Assembly: GCF_021228795.1 (NCBI RefSeq)
Contig: NZ_CP089309.1
Coordinates: forward strand, 1,550,001-1,614,000
Length of the DNA stretch: 64,000 nucleotides
Origin: Thiocapsa bogorovii
Lineage (GTDB): Bacteria; Pseudomonadota; Gammaproteobacteria; Chromatiales; Chromatiaceae
Direction of reading: 5' to 3'
The notes under the pieces are model-generated. The model was not told where the DNA came from, did not search any database, and saw only the letters and a program-made list of their open reading frames with translations. This document shows positions 8,635 through 16,820 of the stretch, one piece after another (positions within the stretch are counted from its first letter, which is position 1; each line of letters starts with the position of its first letter). Position numbers and translations under genes: made by a program.

Positions 8635-9234
8635 ATGGATCCGATCTCCGCCGCCATCCTGCTCGCCATCATCATGGACCCGCTTGGGAACATCCCGGTG
8701 TTCCATGCGTTGCTCGGGCGCTATCCGCGCGGAAAACGTCTGCGCATCATCGGGCGCGAGCTGGCGATCGCCTACCTGGTGCTGGCGTTCTTCCTAGCGA
8801 GTGGCGACCTGGCGCTGAGGTATCTAGGGCTGAAGCAACCGGCGCTCGGTGTCGCAGGAGGCGTGGTGCTCTTCATCATCGCACTGCGGATGGTCTTCCC
8901 GGATCACGAAGCGGTCGAGCGTCGCGAGCTCGACGAGGAGCCATTCATCGTGCCGCTCGCGATACCCATGATCGCCGGCCCCTCTGCCCTCGCGGCCGTT
9001 CTGCTGCTGGTGAGCCGCGAGCCGGATCGTTTCTGGACCTGGCTCGCGGCATTGACCGCGGCCTGGGTCGTCAGCGCCGCCATCCTCTTGGCCTCGGGCC
9101 TCTTGATGGAGAAACTCGGCCCGCGAGCGCTTCGAGCCCTGGTCCGACTCACCGGGATGCTGCTGATCATGATGGCCGTGCAGATGCTGATGGACGGCGT
9201 GACGGCCTATATCGCCGACCTGCGGACCGGCTGA
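8635..9234 (+). CDS. MarC family integral membrane protein
   Basis: A 199-aa protein with six hydrophobic segments and the family signatures MDPLGNIPVFHALL at the N-terminus and PLAIPMIAGPSALA in the fourth segment. MarC/YhgN proteins are inner-membrane proteins of unknown transport role, despite early links to multiple antibiotic resistance. It is divergent from the exchanger pair. The start ATG at 8635 gives the usual length. Confidence 0.88.
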   Translation: MDPISAAILLAIIMDPLGNIPVFHALLGRYPRGKRLRIIGRELAIAYLVLAFFLASGDLALRYLGLKQPALGVAGGVVLFIIALRMVFPDHEAVERRELDEEPFIVPLAIPMIAGPSALAAVLLLVSREPDRFWTWLAALTAAWVVSAAILLASGLLMEKLGPRALRALVRLTGMLLIMMAVQMLMDGVTAYIADLRTG

Positions 9235-9560
9235 GCAGGGGCATCTTTGCTACGAGTTTGACCAGCGCGTGACCTGGTAGCCGCGCCTCCTGCACGCAAA
9301 GGCACAGCCGCCCTTGTGCGCCGCCTGTCTGCGGTACCCGAGAATCCCGTTTCAGCACACGGCAACACGACATCTCTGCTCCACCGTGAGGCCGGTGAGC
9401 GACCGGATGGCGCCTTGACCGATCCTCGACACCCCGTTAGCCTCGAAACGCGAGCGTCGCTAGACGGGCAAAAACGGTTGGATTTTCTATCCTCTGTCCG
9501 CTGCGCATCCTCTACCGTTACTGTCGAACCATCCAGTCCGAAAAATCCGGGAGCGAGACG
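9235..9560. other. Gene-poor spacer
   Basis: I see no convincing coding frame, RNA gene or repeat in this 326-bp stretch between the MarC gene and the next small secreted protein. It presumably holds the promoter of the latter; no clear -35/-10 pair stands out. Confidence 0.5.
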
Positions 9561-9989
9561 ATGAAGACGACGATGCTCACGGCAGCCGTCTTGGTCTGCG
9601 GTCTGGCGCAGGGCGTGGCTGCTGCCGATCTCGAGGGCAAGTGGGAGGCGCTGAGCAACACAGCGACCTCGATCACCGGCAACATTCAGGTCGCGGAGGA
9701 TGCGATCACGTTCGGCGACGGGACCAGGCTGGGGATGTCCGCCGACGGCTCGGCAACGGGCAAGTGGGGCGATCACCATGACCCGGTCGAGGGAGCGATC
9801 TACCGGCTGCAGCCGCCCGCCGACCCGGCGCTTCTCAACGGCAACCACTTCTGCGGCATGCCGGACAACAAGGTGACCTACGTCGTGCTCGCGCCCTTCG
9901 ACTCCGGGTTGAGCCTGCTCGTGTACACGGGCGACGCCAAGCCGACGCCGGACGCCAGTTCCTGCGCCATCTACAACTACGCCCGGTAG
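9561..9989 (+). CDS. Small secreted protein of unknown function
   Basis: 142 aa. A signal peptide (MKTTMLTAAVLVCGLAQGVAAA, cleavage near residue 21) is followed by a compact polar domain: DLEGKWEALSN, DAITFGDGTRLGMSADG, then CGMPDNKVTYVVLAPF and SSCAIYNYAR. Two Cys in the mature part could form a disulfide. The GKW...SITGNIQ pattern suggests a small beta-rich periplasmic domain, but I do not recognise the family. The gene stands alone. Confidence 0.75.
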   Translation: MKTTMLTAAVLVCGLAQGVAAADLEGKWEALSNTATSITGNIQVAEDAITFGDGTRLGMSADGSATGKWGDHHDPVEGAIYRLQPPADPALLNGNHFCGMPDNKVTYVVLAPFDSGLSLLVYTGDAKPTPDASSCAIYNYAR

Positions 9990-10349
9990 GCGGTTCCGGG
10001 GCCTTTCGGTCGTTCGACGGGAGTCCCGACCCGGAAGCCGTGCGACTGGTCGCTGGCCCGAGAAACAATTCCGGGAAGAACACAGGGTCCCCCAGCGGCT
10101 GTCTTCCGTGAACCGGCAACTCCGCTGTGCGAGGCCGAAGTCAGCCGTGTCGTCGAGCGCCGTTTGGTCCTGTATGAACGACGGTTTTTGGTGATCATCG
10201 CAGAGCACAGTCTGCCAATAGGCACAAGAAGAAACGCAGGCACTCGACCTTGAGGGATGTCTGAAGGCGATCTTCCCCCTGGGATACCATCGAACCTGTC
10301 ACCAAAGGAATTCGCGGCGCGGACGTCATCTAGCGCGTTCGTGACGGTA
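9990..10349. other. Gene-poor spacer
   Basis: No supported gene. Short frames on both strands lack recognisable content. The stretch leads into a probable gene remnant, so it may itself be decayed coding DNA. Confidence 0.4.
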
Positions 10350-10660
10350 TGAATCGCGCGTGCCGATCAATCATCCGGGAGTCCAAGCGTACCAAGAGTT
10401 GGTCCGGCGGCTGAGTGCAGTAGGTCAAAGACGATCAGCGTTCTGCGACGACTGATATCGCCGTCCGGGTCTCGCAGGTGCTGCCCAACGACATGGGGAA
10501 TTTTGGCGAGCAATACGGTGTGTGGGTCAGCGAATACCGATCTTTCATCGGGCTCGCCGCGGCACTGCGTGAGCAACGGATCCACGTGGCCGAGGCGAAG
10601 CGTGCCCCCTCGGGAAAGACCAGAAGATGGAGGTGCTCTGCCTCTCGCCTGTGGCCCTGA
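10350..10660 (+). pseudogene. Possible frameshifted gene remnant, family not recognised
   Basis: One frame reads NHPGVQAYQELVRRLSAVGQ and ends at a TGA near 10452. A second frame opens at the same place and continues DIAVRVSQVLPNDMGNFGE, YGVWVSEYRSFIGLAAALRE to about 10660. The protein-like composition that continues across a frame change suggests a decayed gene. I cannot name the family, and it could be chance. Confidence 0.25.
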
Positions 10661-10947
10661 AGCGCGATCCGGGGATCAGGCATCCGGCATGGAGGGAACT
10701 CTTTAAACCGGCGATTTTATTTGTTATTTTAACCCGATACTTATCCCTTGATGCGATCTCGTTCATGGCTACTCTGTACCCGAAGCACAACCCGGTGACC
10801 CCCTGCGGCTGGATCAAGCGCGGCGAAGATCACGAGGTGCGCGACAACACCCGGCGGCGGAGGCTCGACGCCACCCAAGGTAGCGGGCACCGTTTGGCTG
10901 TTCGCATTTGCGCCCCGCGTCAACTCTCAGCATCCTTGCCTTCGAGC

Positions 10948-11670
10948 GTGGCCGGAAGGGCGTTATGCCTGTGCCTGAGTCTGCTGGCTGTCGGTTGCAG
11001 CCCGCAACTAGCAACCAAGGCGGAAAACGGCGCTCATATGCCTAACCCGTTATTCAATGCAGCGTATTCTGAAGACGCAGATGTCCCGTTCGTTATGGAG
11101 CCGAAAAAGGCCATCGCCCATGGTTCCGGGCGGGATCTCTTCCAGTCGGAGAGCGCATCGCGCAGGACCAGGGCGATGGCAGATTGGGTTGTCAGCTCAA
11201 GAGACAATCTCAACATGCCGTTCGCAATTATCGATAAGGTCAACGCCAAGGTCTATGTCTTTGGCGCGGACGGACAGTTCTATGGAGCAGCGCCGGTGCT
11301 GCTTGGGCTGGCGAAGGGTGACCACTCTCTCCCCGGAATCGGCAAAATGCCAATGTCGCTTATCCCCCCCTCGGAGCGTACGACACCGGCGGGTCGTTTC
11401 GTCACCCAAATGGGCCGCGATCCCAAGGGCGAGCAAACACTCTGGCTGGACTACGAAGACGCCCTCTCGATGCATGCGGTCGTCAAGGGCACAGCCAAAG
11501 ATCGCCGGGCGGAGCGTCTGGCCAGTCCGTCGCCGCTTGATAACCGCATTTCGTTTGGCTGCATCAATGTTCCAGCGCCGTTCTTCCACAATGTGATCGC
11601 GACCAAGTTCTCCGATGCGGCAGGCATCGTTTATATCTTGCCGGAAACCAAGCAGTTCGAAAAATCATAA
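10948..11670 (+). CDS. L,D-transpeptidase (YkuD-fold) lipoprotein
   Basis: About 240 aa from a GTG at 10948. This start gives a lipoprotein signal, ALCLCLSLLAVGC, with the lipid-bearing Cys at residue 17. The frame stays open upstream to 10627, but that part has no protein-like character and an AT-rich promoter-like stretch lies at about 10711-10745. The catalytic domain has FAIIDKVNAKVYVFG, the TTPAGRFV signature, the His-containing segment SMHAVVKGT, and the active-site Cys in ISFGCINVP. The family cross-links peptidoglycan or anchors proteins in the periplasm. It is convergent with the next gene. Confidence 0.82.
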   Translation: MAGRALCLCLSLLAVGCSPQLATKAENGAHMPNPLFNAAYSEDADVPFVMEPKKAIAHGSGRDLFQSESASRRTRAMADWVVSSRDNLNMPFAIIDKVNAKVYVFGADGQFYGAAPVLLGLAKGDHSLPGIGKMPMSLIPPSERTTPAGRFVTQMGRDPKGEQTLWLDYEDALSMHAVVKGTAKDRRAERLASPSPLDNRISFGCINVPAPFFHNVIATKFSDAAGIVYILPETKQFEKS

Positions 11671-11694
11671 CTCGATTCCAGATCGTTCCATGCC

Positions 11695-12510
11695 TCACTG
11701 GAAGACAGCCGCCCCTGGCGCCAGGGTGCCAAGCGGCTGCGTATTGCATAGCTCGTCGATTGAGTGGGGGACCGAATTTAGATCTTGGAAAGGCGGTTCC
11801 CACCCTTTTTTCTTGTCGATCCAGCTCCGCAGGGGCATGACCATAGGCAGATGGCCGTTCGGGCGATACCAGGAATCGACGCTCCAGGGCATTCCGGTCT
11901 CCATATCGATGATGACTGCGGTCCAGTGAACCGCGGTGAGATCGAAACGACTGCGCACCCTGGGCGATGAGACCGCCCACCCGGCGAGCTCCCCGATATC
12001 CCGGAGAATGTGCAGATAGGTCGTGCTGTTGCTGGCGTTATCGACGCAATCCGTGCGTCCTGCGATTCCCGCCTCGTATGCGTTGACGGGAAGGTCATTG
12101 GCCAACAATGGCTGATATTTTTGTGCCAGCAATTCCATTTGCCAGACACCGATACGCACGTGCTGTAATCGATCGTGCAGACTCGTGCCCGGACATACGG
12201 CCATTTGCCTTTTGAGCAGGGCGATATCGTCGGGAGTGAAGGTCATGGCCTGTCTGCGCGCGCACGACCAGTTGAAACAGATTCGCAGCGTGACGGACCC
12301 GTCCCTGTGGATCGCGTACTCAGGCGGAAGTGGAATCGAAACCGATTCCCGAAGGTCATCGAAAAATTTCGCCGGTGACGGGGCGGCCGCGACCGAATCG
12401 GTATGGCCGAGGAGTATCGCGAAAAGGCCAATCACAGCGGGCCAAATGAGCATGACAGCCACCGGACTGGCATCAAAGGCTTGCCAGAATGAAGCTGGAC
12501 GGCCTTTCAT
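11695..12510 (-). CDS. Membrane-anchored protein with transglutaminase-like Cys-His-Asp signature
   Basis: About 271 aa from the ATG at 12510, chosen because the signal anchor PVAVMLIWPAVIGLFAILLG follows closely; the frame extends to 12678 with less typical sequence. The periplasmic part contains GRTDCVDNASNSTTYLHIL, VHWTAVIID and VDSWYRPNGH. This is a Cys, His, Asp order resembling the papain-like/transglutaminase fold. Exact family not recognised, and the catalytic assignment is inference. It ends about 25 bp from the convergent L,D-transpeptidase gene. Confidence 0.65.
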   Translation of the reverse strand: MKGRPASFWQAFDASPVAVMLIWPAVIGLFAILLGHTDSVAAAPSPAKFFDDLRESVSIPLPPEYAIHRDGSVTLRICFNWSCARRQAMTFTPDDIALLKRQMAVCPGTSLHDRLQHVRIGVWQMELLAQKYQPLLANDLPVNAYEAGIAGRTDCVDNASNSTTYLHILRDIGELAGWAVSSPRVRSRFDLTAVHWTAVIIDMETGMPWSVDSWYRPNGHLPMVMPLRSWIDKKKGWEPPFQDLNSVPHSIDELCNTQPLGTLAPGAAVFQ

Positions 12511-12678
12511 CGGGGCGCGCGTCCCTTGGTGCTCCTTCCTCGAGGGAAGTCTGTTCTGACGATCAGACGTCTCCTGCAGCTGAGCCGCGCCCCAGTTTTT
12601 CAGGGACTGCATTGCGGGTATAGTGCCGGGTGCAGCGCAAGCGCCGAGTCCTTTCACCCGGCATCCCGCCGTCGCCAC

Positions 12679-12720
12679 TTGCCGTCAACTTGGGTCTTTC
12701 GATCTCCAAGTTAACGGCAA
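12679..12720. repeat. 15-bp inverted repeat
   Basis: TTGCCGTCAACTTGG at 12679-12693 pairs with CCAAGTTAACGGCAA at 12706-12720 with one mismatch around a 12-nt loop. It lies between the small lipoprotein gene and the transglutaminase-like gene, both on the minus strand. There is no U-tract, so it may be an operator or an RNA processing hairpin rather than a simple terminator. Confidence 0.6.
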
Positions 12721-12743
12721 GAGCCATCAATGCCGTGAAGGGA

Positions 12744-12908
12744 TCAGCCGCGAGGCGGTATTGGTGCCGGCATCGGCGCTGGGGCCGGTGGCGGTGGCTC
12801 ATGCTTTGATGCGGTACTGCAAGCCGAGAGCCCCAACCCCAACCCCAGGCTCAGCCCCAAGACCAAAGAAATGCTGGTAAGAAGGGCACTTATGGATGTC
12901 TTGTTCAT
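12744..12908 (-). CDS. Small lipoprotein, 54 aa
   Basis: A short frame starts at an ATG preceded by AGGGGTAACGGCAA, a good ribosome-binding context. It encodes a lipoprotein: MNKTSISALLTSISLVLG, a Leu/Gly-rich membrane segment with lipobox LSAC, then a Pro-rich tail (HEPPPPAPAPMPAPIPPRG). No function can be assigned. Similar tiny Pro-tailed lipoproteins are common in the envelopes of Gram-negative bacteria. Confidence 0.65.
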   Translation of the reverse strand: MNKTSISALLTSISLVLGLSLGLGLGLSACSTASKHEPPPPAPAPMPAPIPPRG

Positions 12909-13231
12909 TTGCCGTTACCCCTTTTTTTAGCTCTGCAAATTCACGTTGCTGGAAGCACGGCAGCGACTTCGGTGCTCGGCTGCCCGCATCACCCACACGG
13001 AACTTTCTGTTCGTGTGCTTCCCAATATCCGATCTCTCCACCTGACTGTCAACGTAAAGATAGAAAATCCAACCGCCTACATTCAACCTCAATAGAGCAG
13101 TCGAACCCCTCAACCGTCGCATTTGCGAGGCTGCTGGGTGCACACAACCTAGCTGGCTGGGCGTTTTGGCTGAGGTCGGCGCCTGCAAGGGGTCGGGCGG
13201 TCACTCTCAAAAACGGGAGTCTCTAACCGCC
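12909..13231. other. Intergenic region upstream of PPK2 and the small lipoprotein
   Basis: Divergent promoter region of about 320 bp with no supported gene. It has an AT-richer patch at about 13015-13100 that may hold promoters for either side. Confidence 0.4.
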
Positions 13232-14152
13232 ATGAACTATGTCAAGCAATTCGGGGTGAAGCCGGGCAGCAAGGTCGACCTCGCCAAGGTCGCCGCGAGC
13301 TTTTCCAAGGTGCACGAATCCCACGAGCACGCCCTGCCCGAGATCGAGCAGTACAGTCAGAAGCTGCATGACCCGCAGTACTTGATGTACGCCGAGGACA
13401 AGCGCTGGCTGCTGATTTGCCTGCAGGGGCGCGACGCGGCCGGCAAGGATGGCACCATCAACCGCGTGCTCGGCGCCATGAACCCGCAGGGCTGCACGGT
13501 CACCGGCTTCAAGGTGCCGTCCAAGGACGAGGCGGATCACGATTTTCTGTGGCGCTATCATCGACAAACGTCGGCCAAGGGGCAGGTGGCGATCTTCAAC
13601 CGCTCCCATTACGAGGACGTGCTGGTCGTGCGGGTGCACGACCTGGTGCCGAAGGAGGTGTGGTCCAAGCGTTCCGCGCAGATCAACGACTTCGAGAAGA
13701 CCCTCGCCGACAACGGCACCCACATCCTGAAGTTCGACCTGCACATCGACCCGGAAGAGCAGCTCGAGCGCTTCAAGCAGCGCATCGACGACCCCGCCCG
13801 TCACTGGAAGATCAGCGATGGCGACTATGCGGAACGACCCTTCTGGGACGTCTACACCCAGGCCTTCGAGGATGCGATCGGCAAGTGCAGCACCGAGCAC
13901 GCCCCCTGGTTCGTCATCCCGTCGAATCATAAGTAGTTCCGCAACCTCGCCATCTCCCGCATCGTCGCCGAGACCCTCGAGTCGCTGAACATGCAGTTCC
14001 CGGAACCGACGGTCGACATCGAGGAGATCAAGCAGAAGTACCACGCGATTGTGGGCGCTGAAGGGGGTGATGGCGACGAGCAAACATCGACCGATGCGCA
14101 GAAGGAAAAGAAGGGCAAAAAGAAGACGAAGAAAAAGAAAGGCAAGCAATAG
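13232..14152 (+). pseudogene. ppk2: Polyphosphate kinase 2 gene with in-frame amber codon
   Basis: The frame encodes a PPK2-family kinase, which transfers phosphate between polyphosphate and nucleotides. The Walker A region LQGRDAAGKDG is at residues 64-74; FNRSHYEDVL and RVHDLVP follow, then DDPARHWKISDGD and a C-terminal WFVIPSNHK. Here a TAG (13934-13936) replaces the Trp expected in the HKWFRN motif. After it the frame continues with FRNLAISRIVAETLESL, IEEIKQKYHA and a Lys-rich tail to the TAG at 14150. A natural nonsense mutation, readthrough or a base-call error are all possible. Without the last ~70 residues the kinase is probably impaired. Confidence 0.85.
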
Positions 14153-14267
14153 TCGGCAGCGGCACCGGATTCGACGGGCTCGGAGCCGCACCGCGGAGCC
14201 CTGTTTGCGCTCGACGTCCGAGATACTCTTTGAGCAAGCCCGCAGAGGCATCCTCTAGGAGCATCCC

Positions 14268-15443
14268 ATGAAGACGACAAGCACCAAGCCTAGGGGTTGG
14301 AGCCTGCCCATCCTGCAAGGTGCATTGCCGATCAAAGCGGACCAGGTTCCGGCCGAGATCATTGCCGGGCTCACGCTGGCGGCGCTCGCGATCCCCGAGG
14401 TCATGGGCTACACGAAGATTGCGGGTATGCCGGTAATTACCGGTCTGTACACCATGCTGATTCCCACGGCGCTGTTCGCGCTGTTCGGCTCCTCGCGGCA
14501 CCTGGTCGTCGGGGCCGATTCCGCGACCGCGGCCATCCTCGCCGCGGGCTTGGTCGGCATCGCTTCGGTCGGCAGCGACCAGTATGTCGCGCTGGCGGCG
14601 TTGCTCGCCTTCATGGCGGCAAGCTTTCTGATCCTGGCGCGCGTCATCGGCTTGGGGTTCCTGGCCAACTTTCTGTCGCGCACCGTGCTGGTGGGTTTCC
14701 TGACCGGGGTGGGCATTGAGGTGGCGCTCGGGCAGGTCTCGGGCATGCTCGGGCTCAAGGGTGGCGGGCATGGCACCGTCGAGAAGGTCTGGGCCGATCT
14801 GCAGCAGCTCGATGCAGTGAATCTCTATGCTTTGGCCATCGCGATCGCGGTGCTGGTGGTCATCGTCGGTTCCAAGCTGGTGTCGAAGAAGATCCCCGGT
14901 GCGCTGATCGCCGTGATCGGCGCCATCGTCTTGTCGCTGATCGACCACACCCGGCGCGGTTACCGACCGAAGAACGCGCTGCTGGTGCCGGATGCATCCG
15001 GCGTGCTGAAGCCACGGCCGGTGACGTCCGGAGCCCAGGCCCTGCCCGGCCTGATCATCTACCGCTTCACGCACGGCATGTATTACGCCAACGCCCAGCA
15101 GCTGTCCGAGGAGGTCACGGGGCTTGCCGACAGCGCCGAGCCGCCACTGCGTTGGTTCTGCATCGACGGCTCGGCGGTCGACGATGTCGACTTCTCGGCC
15201 GCCGAGACCATGCGCTCACTGTTCGCCATCCTGAAGGACAAAGGGATACGCCTGGTCGTCGCGCAGCTCATGGATGACGTCGAAGACAACAGCCGTTACC
15301 ACTTCCACCAGTTGTTCGGGAAGGATGCCTTCTTCGACACGGTGGACGACGTCGTCGATGCCTACCGTTCGGCAGTGATTGACTCCCGGAAGATCGAAGC
15401 TGCCGTGAGTCTCCCTCCTTTGACGGACCGTCCCAGCGCTTAG
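14268..15443 (+). CDS. SulP family permease with a large internal deletion
   Basis: 391 aa against about 560 for the family. The N-terminal half is normal: LTLAALAIPEVMGYTKIAGM, TGLYTMLIP, then LVVGADSATAAILAAG, up to PGALIAVIGAIVLS. It then jumps straight into LIDHTRRGYRPKNALLV, the linker that normally follows the last membrane segment, and ends in a complete STAS domain (FCIDGSAVDDVDFSAAETM). About 170 residues, roughly half the membrane domain, are missing without loss of frame. Transport activity is doubtful. It follows the PPK2 gene on the same strand. The full-length SulP at 21260-22924 belongs to a different subgroup. Confidence 0.82.
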   Translation: MKTTSTKPRGWSLPILQGALPIKADQVPAEIIAGLTLAALAIPEVMGYTKIAGMPVITGLYTMLIPTALFALFGSSRHLVVGADSATAAILAAGLVGIASVGSDQYVALAALLAFMAASFLILARVIGLGFLANFLSRTVLVGFLTGVGIEVALGQVSGMLGLKGGGHGTVEKVWADLQQLDAVNLYALAIAIAVLVVIVGSKLVSKKIPGALIAVIGAIVLSLIDHTRRGYRPKNALLVPDASGVLKPRPVTSGAQALPGLIIYRFTHGMYYANAQQLSEEVTGLADSAEPPLRWFCIDGSAVDDVDFSAAETMRSLFAILKDKGIRLVVAQLMDDVEDNSRYHFHQLFGKDAFFDTVDDVVDAYRSAVIDSRKIEAAVSLPPLTDRPSA

Positions 15444-15588
15444 GGGCATGTGACATCCGCTGCGCGGTGCCACACATCCCCCTTGGCGCTCCTCACCGCG
15501 GCGCCCACCGCAACGAAATCACGAACGAGGCCGACGATGCACCCCTCGCCGATCCTCGGTGCGATTCCGCGATCGCGGGCACAGATGG

Positions 15589-16023
15589 TCAGGATAGGGT
15601 TCCCGCTCGACGTCGTTCCGCCGGCGAAAAGCCGGCTGCCGCGCGGTGTTGAACAGACTGGCCGTTCACGCTGAACAAGACCGTACCCTTCGCTTCACGC
15701 TTGACCCGGTACATAAGGTCGTCGGCAGCGGCCACTGCTTGCTCAGGCGATATGACCGAGTCCAGGAAGGTGACGACCCCGATGCTGCATGTGATCCTCC
15801 GATCATCCGGGCCGAAAGCGCGGTGAAGCTTCCCCGTGAGGTGCGAAATCACGTGCTTCGCTCCAGACCCATCGGTATTGGGCAAAACCAGTGCGAACTC
15901 ATCGCCCCCGAGTCGAGCGGCGGTGTCAACCTCGCGGACCGAGCTTCTCAGGACCTCGCCGATCGTTCGTAGCGCCCGGTCGCCCTCAGCGTGACCGTCC
16001 GTGTCGTTGTTCGGACGCGCCTG
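15589..16023 (-). pseudogene. 5'-truncated diguanylate cyclase (GGDEF) fragment
   Basis: Minus-strand coding remnant. NDTDGHAEGDRALRTIGEVL, then the active-site motif RLGGDEFALVLPNTDG, then ITCSIGVVTF and AADDLMYRVKREAKG, which together are most of a GGDEF domain. The N-terminal third of the domain and any sensor region are absent, and there is no start codon. It begins directly after the stop of the upstream thioesterase gene and in the same frame, suggesting a deletion joined the two. Confidence 0.75.
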
Positions 16024-16527
16024 TCACGACACGCCCGCCCGACTCTTGTGCAGTTGGCGGATCTCGTCGTGGCGGCGTTCGATCTCACGCCGGAACTCCC
16101 TTCGCAGGGCGGCGCTCTCGTAGCGGCGGCGTTCGTTGGGTGTTTCGATCTGCAGCTCGGGTACCTTCACCGGTCGGCCCTCGTCGTCGACCGCGACCAT
16201 CGTGAAATAGGATGTCATGGCGTGCCGGGTGGACTTGTGAATGATGTCCTCTGCGATGACCCGGATCCCAACCTCCATCGAGGTGTTGCCGGTGTAGTTC
16301 ACCGAGGCGAGGCAGGTGACCAGCTCGCCGACGCGGAGCGGCTGGCGAAAGAAGACCTGATCCACCGAGAGGGTCACCACATAGTGGTTGGAGTACCGTG
16401 CCGCGCACGCATAGGCAACCTGGTCGAGCAGCCGCAGGGTCGCACCTCCGTGGACATGACCTGAAAAATTGGCCATGTCCGGGGTCATCAGAAGTGTCAT
16501 CGTCAGTGTCTTGTGTTGTTGTTCCAT
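16024..16527 (-). CDS. Acyl-CoA thioesterase (hotdog fold, YciA/BACH-like)
   Basis: 167 aa. Hotdog-domain motifs are TPDMANFSGHVHGGATLRLLDQVAY near residues 15-40 (split here as MANFSGHVHGG and ATLRLLDQVAY), VTLSVDQVFFRQPLRVGEL, and SYFTMVAVDDEGRPVKVP. The N-x-x-G-x-V-x-G-G pattern carries the catalytic Asp/Asn region. A charged helical tail (residues ~135-167) follows. It hydrolyses acyl-CoA; chain specificity cannot be read from sequence. It stands alone and is divergent from nhaD. Confidence 0.85.
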   Translation of the reverse strand: MEQQHKTLTMTLLMTPDMANFSGHVHGGATLRLLDQVAYACAARYSNHYVVTLSVDQVFFRQPLRVGELVTCLASVNYTGNTSMEVGIRVIAEDIIHKSTRHAMTSYFTMVAVDDEGRPVKVPELQIETPNERRRYESAALRREFRREIERRHDEIRQLHKSRAGVS

Positions 16528-16707
16528 GTAAAACCCGCTTGGCTCGTGAGGAATCCGCTAGTATCTTGGGCACCGCCGCCGGCGCACGACCCGGGCACCG
16601 AGGCATCTGCGCCCTGTAGCGTCGTGAGACGGCGCCTCTGGATTGACGAAATCCTATGCAGACTCTCGAGGATGGGCCGCGCGATCGACTTTACGGCGAT
16701 CGCCGGT

Positions 16708-16750
16708 GATATTCATACCGGATCAGAGCAAGACATCTGGCATGAATATC
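16708..16750. promoter_or_regulatory. Inverted repeat upstream of nhaD, candidate operator
   Basis: GATATTCAT at 16708-16716 and ATGAATATC at 16742-16750 form a perfect 9-bp inverted repeat with a 25-nt spacer, about 70 bp before the nhaD start in the divergent thioesterase/nhaD region. The AT-rich half-sites in a high-GC context suggest a regulator site. The regulator is not known. Confidence 0.45.
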
Positions 16751-16820
16751 GCTCGAACATGGTCACCAACACGGACGCGCCCGCCCGCGACTCCGACACC
16801 TCTTCCCAGCAGGATTCATC

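Noticed and set aside
10627-10947. N-terminal extension of the L,D-transpeptidase frame
   Set aside because: It covers an AT-rich promoter-like stretch and shows no conserved sequence; the lipoprotein signal begins at 10948.
9475-13075. 17-bp exact inverted match between 9475-9491 and 13059-13075
   Set aside because: Flanks do not match, and one such match is not surprising by chance in 64 kb compared on both strands.
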